Below, piece after piece: positions 58,901 through 62,000 of a stretch of DNA of 62,000 bases. This stretch comes from Tubiluchus corallicola (Eukaryota; Priapulida; Priapulimorpha; Priapulimorphida; Tubiluchidae). The notes under the pieces were generated by a model. It had not been told where the DNA came from. It saw only the letters and a program-made list of their open reading frames with translations, and searched no databases. The position numbers and the translations under genes are program-made. Location: contig JAQGDQ010000033.1 of NCBI GenBank assembly GCA_030141605.1, positions 1-62,000 on the forward strand. The letters run 5' to 3'. Position 1 is the stretch's first letter. Each line of letters begins with the position of its first letter.

Positions 58901-59415
58901 AAAATAAATATGCGACCTGGCGAGACATTGTGTTTGTTAGGTGCAGGGTCTGTAGTTTTAAGTTCCCACTCTGTGACGCCTAACAGTCCCAGCTCACATT
59001 AAGCACTACTCAAGAGTGAATGCTTGCCACTTTAATTGATTTTGCTAATTACACAAGTTACTTATGACAGTTTTATTGCTGAAATTTTCAAATATTTTGC
59101 TTAAATATTAAAATGAGCTCAGCTTTCCAAGAACCTTGGTTTTTCTTTTAAGATGTAAGACTGTGTTTTATGCCAAAAACATTTTCATTAAAAAAGTTAT
59201 GTTTTTCCTACTGGAAAGCTTTGTTGTTAACTGTTGCAGTTTGTATAAAGGCGTAAGTCTGTATTTTGTACTAAACGAACACATTCGAAGCTTGAGTTTT
59301 CATCAGTGGGATCTTCTGCTAATTTCAGGTAAATGGGGAATTATTTGCATCATGTGTTCAACTGTTAACACCGGAACAACGACAAGCACTATCTGCAGCT
59401 CTGAGTGGAGTATAA
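41054..59415 (+). CDS. IPO5: Importin-5 (karyopherin beta-3), complete 22-exon gene
   Basis: Exons: 41054-41134, 42550-42630, 43962-44154, 44568-44670, 45298-45394, 45628-45732, 46690-47256, 47759-47848, 48157-48330, 48454-48554, 48827-49028, 51234-51366, 51914-52049, 52596-52678, 52963-53135, 53823-53934, 54495-54673, 55541-55615, 55716-55860, 56015-56243, 57160-57301, 59329-59415. They join without frame breaks to 1095 aa, close to the ~1097 aa of vertebrate IPO5. Diagnostic stretches: [39 protein letters not shown], the acidic loop DLEDEEEW with [16 protein letters not shown] (about 310-350), [55 protein letters not shown], and C-terminal [11 protein letters not shown]. It is a HEAT-repeat nuclear import receptor controlled by RanGTP, carrying ribosomal proteins and histones. 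ATG context AAT-ATG-G is good. Intron 14 is AT-AC; all other donors are GT. Confidence 0.97.
43926..43957. repeat. IPO5: (TA)16 abutting the importin-5 exon 3 acceptor
   Basis: The dinucleotide run ends two bases before the CAG acceptor at 43959-43961, in the place where a polypyrimidine tract is expected. Confidence 0.9.
49207..49727. mobile_element. 521-bp MITE in importin-5 intron 11
   Basis: Flanked by TA (49205-49206 and 49728-49729). Ends are inverted with a few mismatches: left CACTCATATCTCGGTCG, right (reversed) CACTCACATCTCAGTTT. A TA duplication fits a Tc1/mariner-type element. No coding capacity. Confidence 0.65.
50040..51090 (+). pseudogene. Decayed non-LTR retrotransposon in importin-5 intron 11
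   Basis: Fragments in shifting plus-strand frames read [65 protein letters not shown] and later [14 protein letters not shown] and [19 protein letters not shown]. These follow the order of a LINE RT domain and its thumb region. Several stops and frameshifts interrupt them, so it is a dead copy. Confidence 0.75.
52679..52962 (+). other. IPO5: U12-type AT-AC intron 14 of importin-5
   Basis: The donor reads ATATCCTTTT right after the exon base G52678. The acceptor is ...GGCTAC at 52962. A branch-site match CTCCTTAAT lies at 52944-52952, with the branch A 11-12 bases before the 3' end. Removing exactly 52679-52962 joins CAT-GAT-G to GT-GTC-AGA (H-D-G-V-R), the sequence expected for importin-5. 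No GT-AG choice with the same reading was found. All three signals match the minor-spliceosome consensus. Confidence 0.9.
54995..55064 (-). mobile_element. tRNA-derived SINE fragment in importin-5 intron 17
   Basis: On the minus strand an A-box-like TGGTGTAATGATTAGCAT is followed by a B-box-like GGATTCAAGGCC about 30 bases on. No body or tail could be delimited. Confidence 0.5.
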
Positions 59416-61715
59416 GGATATTGTACCAGTAACGTCTGTCATTTTTACGAAACTTGCTCGCTTTCTAGAAAACTCTTTTAAATTACTTGTGATTTGTCTT
59501 ATAATTTATTACCAGTATAAATTGTTGCTGGTAATAGTACCATGGTATAGGCAAATGGCAAATTGGTCCTTTACAGTACAAATCAAACAGCTGAACTTAT
59601 TTATGCAAAAATATGGCTCTAGTTCATTTCATTAATGATTCTTACTGTTGTAAAACAGTACTTGTGGATGATAAAAAACTAGATATAAAACTTTGTCATG
59701 CAGCCTGGCACCCAGAGCAGCAGTGTGACATTTGTGAGTTTCCACCCCTCCTGATGGGGTAACAATTTTGAAGGGTTTTCTCTACAGAGTACTTAATATT
59801 AATATTATGTCTGCAGAGTGCTGGCAAACATAAAAGAAAAAGATTTTAGCTAGGATGAAGTTAGATTGTGCAGTAACAATTAATTTAGAGTGTAAATAGG
59901 AATATTTCATTTAGTAACTTACTGACTATTCATTGTTGACACTCAATGTGACAGTAATACATACTTAAATGTAACTACTGTTAGCTTCAGACTGTTGGTC
60001 TTAAATGCGACATTTGTAATTGTAATAATTATTGCCGTATTACACATTTGCTGTCATCTCTAAGTGTCTTGATTTTTATGAATTTTTTAAGAGCTATGAA
60101 TTTTATTGTTAAATCTTCACTTGCGTGCATTAGCTTAAGTTAGTTTTAATTGGAGAATGTTCTCATTAGAAATTAATGAAATACTAATAAGAATTACAAG
60201 ATTATTAAACCTAGATAAGTACTTCCTACTAATCTATATTGAGAAAGCTCGTGTATTTTTGTTACTCACTGGTTCATAATATCACATTTAAATCAAGTAA
60301 TACTGTGATCTTCCCATGTAAGTAGCAAGTGGTTTAAATCGTGCATTCTACAGCATCATATTTGCTGCAGTGAGCTCGTAAATTTCAAAACTTTCCAAGT
60401 TTAAAAAAATGTTTATATCTGAAAGCATTTAGGTTGAGCAGTTCAAAATGTATTGCTTCTAAAAATATTAATGTGTCATTAATATGCAAACTTTATGGAT
60501 GTTATCTAATTGAAATGACCACCTTGATAGTAATGGACTTATAAAAATGTAAGTCTTTAAAAACTGAATCTAATTTTTAGTACTCATCTTTTTTCAGGAT
60601 GCCTTGTGTTAAGAATGTATAAGAGAAAGTAATTTATTCATATTTTATCCATGTACTTTGCTCCATGTAACTTAACTTTACAGCTGTAATTTTATTGCTA
60701 AGATAAAAGCGATTGTTAAGTAACTTTAGCTGTAGCGCTTAAATAAAAGCTAAATAAGGCAGTGAATTGTCAAAGATTGCAACATTTTCGTCTTATTATT
60801 TTGCAGCAAACAATGTTAACAATTGTTGTAACTGCAATCAACCAGAACTGTTCTGAAGTTGCTGACTGGATGTAAATGCATTTTAATTATTACTGCTTTG
60901 AACTCTGTTTTGATTTTTGGTGTTTTCATCCAATTACTTTCAAAGTTGTGATTTTGTACTGGCATGTGTTAAACTCTGCATTGAATATGCATCAATGTAT
61001 TGTTTCTTTTGTCAATGATGTAAACTAAATTATTAGAATAATGTAGTCCATTGTAATTACTCAAACTGTAAGGGAAGGCAACCTATACTACTGGCAGAAA
61101 ATTTTTTTCTTGCCATTTTCTATATTTCTCTTGTATGTAAAAAAGAGTAAAAAGTCACTGGGCAAACAAGCCAAGCACCCGTGTTTGTGTCCTTTCTTAT
61201 TTTGTAGATAAGCCTCGTTCTAATGATACAACTTTATGTGTTGAGGCTGGTTGATTCATAAAGTTGTAATCGTTTGCTAGATATCTTCAGGTTGGTCCTC
61301 GCCAGTGGCTTGGAGTTAATCACATTGCTGGTACCTCTTGTTTATTTTCTGCTAAGTATATTACCATTGTTTTCGTAAAACAGATTCTTTGCGTTAAGTT
61401 AAAGTAACTGATAATTAACTTTACTGAAGTACTGCAACACGCTTGTCTTTTGAGATTTTTCTAGATGTATTTGCTGTTTGCTACTTTTGTAAGTAAACAA
61501 ACCTATTGTACAGAACATTTTAATAAAAACACTTCAGTGATTAAGATTTTGTGTAGTATTGTATAGATTTACTGCTTAGTATCCACGGTTGGCTGTGCAC
61601 GAATATTAAAAGCACTTTTGTTGGTATATAAAATAGTTACGTAACTATTCCGCTAAAAGTTTCCGACAAAATCTTTTATACTAATCTGATTTGTTCACCC
61701 ATGGCTTCTAATAAA
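59416..61715 (+). other. IPO5: Probable importin-5 3' UTR and downstream region
   Basis: AT-rich sequence without further exons follows the stop codon. AATAAA occurs at 60741-60746, 61522-61527 and 61710-61715. The last two are the better candidates by context, which would give a 3' UTR of about 2.1-2.3 kb. The remaining bases to 62000 hold nothing recognisable. Confidence 0.45.
61522..61527 (+). promoter_or_regulatory. IPO5: Candidate polyadenylation signal AATAAA
   Basis: Canonical hexamer in the sequence ttttaataaaaacac, about 2.1 kb after the importin-5 stop. A second one lies at 61710-61715. Confidence 0.35.
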
Positions 61716-62000
61716 GACTGAGCTACATTCCTGAATGAGATACATTCCTGCATAGATACAAGTATTATCCCTGAAAATGATTAAACAGGGCGCAGTGACA
61801 CCTCAAGAAGTGTCACTAGCTATAGTGTAGGTGTCCATTATAAAACTGCATAAAAATAAACAAAAATGAGAAGTAATCATTACGAAGAGTAATGTTGAAA
61901 TTACACCGTATCATCAAAAATATTTATGTTGACATAAATCCAAACAGCTACTTAAATAGGTAAGAGGAAGATATGATCCAATAAACACATCTGTCCACTT

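Noticed and set aside
1-62000. CRISPR array interpretation of the many regular repeats
   Set aside because: The arrays are direct tandem repeats without unique spacers, in an intron-bearing animal genome.

Overview
This window is nuclear DNA of a multicellular animal, most likely a non-arthropod invertebrate. Genes are split by GT-AG introns, there is one apparent U12-type AT-AC intron, the telomere-like tract uses a CCCTAA motif, and the intergenic DNA is AT-rich and crowded with minisatellites, MITEs and non-LTR retrotransposons. The species cannot be named from sequence alone. No bacterial operons, CRISPR arrays or phage genes are present.

Left third (1-18.8 kb): a 2-kb ~40-bp minisatellite split by a LINE fragment; the last exon of an unrecognised Ser/His-rich protein (2560-2938); a 1.25-kb foldback element with a 62-bp tandem core; a short MITE; a dispersed repeat with an expanded 43-bp core; LINE tails; a 41-bp x ~41 minisatellite running directly into the ATG of an intronless secretory-pathway methyltransferase-like gene (9923-10921); ~195-bp tandem repeats right after that gene; then a 79-bp satellite into which a complete ~4.0-kb APE-type non-LTR retrotransposon has inserted with a 12-bp target duplication. 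A 10-bp repeat and a degenerate telomere-like tract split by a 501-bp hAT MITE follow.

Middle (18.8-41 kb): four exons encoding only the NAD(P)H-binding N-terminal part of a fatty acyl-CoA reductase (19465-24265), whose introns hold a tRNA-like foldback, a perfect (AATGAT)n array, a SINE, a dispersed repeat and a 98-bp minisatellite element. I found no downstream exons of this gene. Next is a complete six-exon evectin/PLEKHB-like PH-domain gene (29111-37550) with several DNA transposons in its introns, then a Tigger-like MITE and gene-poor DNA.

Right third (41-62 kb): a complete 22-exon importin-5 gene (41054-59415, 1095 aa). All its exon phases join without a frame break. Intron 14 has AT-AC ends and a U12-type branch site. 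Its introns hold a MITE, a decayed LINE and a tRNA-derived SINE, and a long 3' UTR probably reaches about 61.5-61.7 kb.

The four recognised genes are all on the plus strand but have unrelated roles (lipid reduction, PH-domain membrane traffic, nuclear import, methyl transfer), so there is no functional cluster. The main theme is tandem repeats and mobile elements: transposons lie inside tandem arrays at least four times, and several mobile elements carry tandem arrays as their core.
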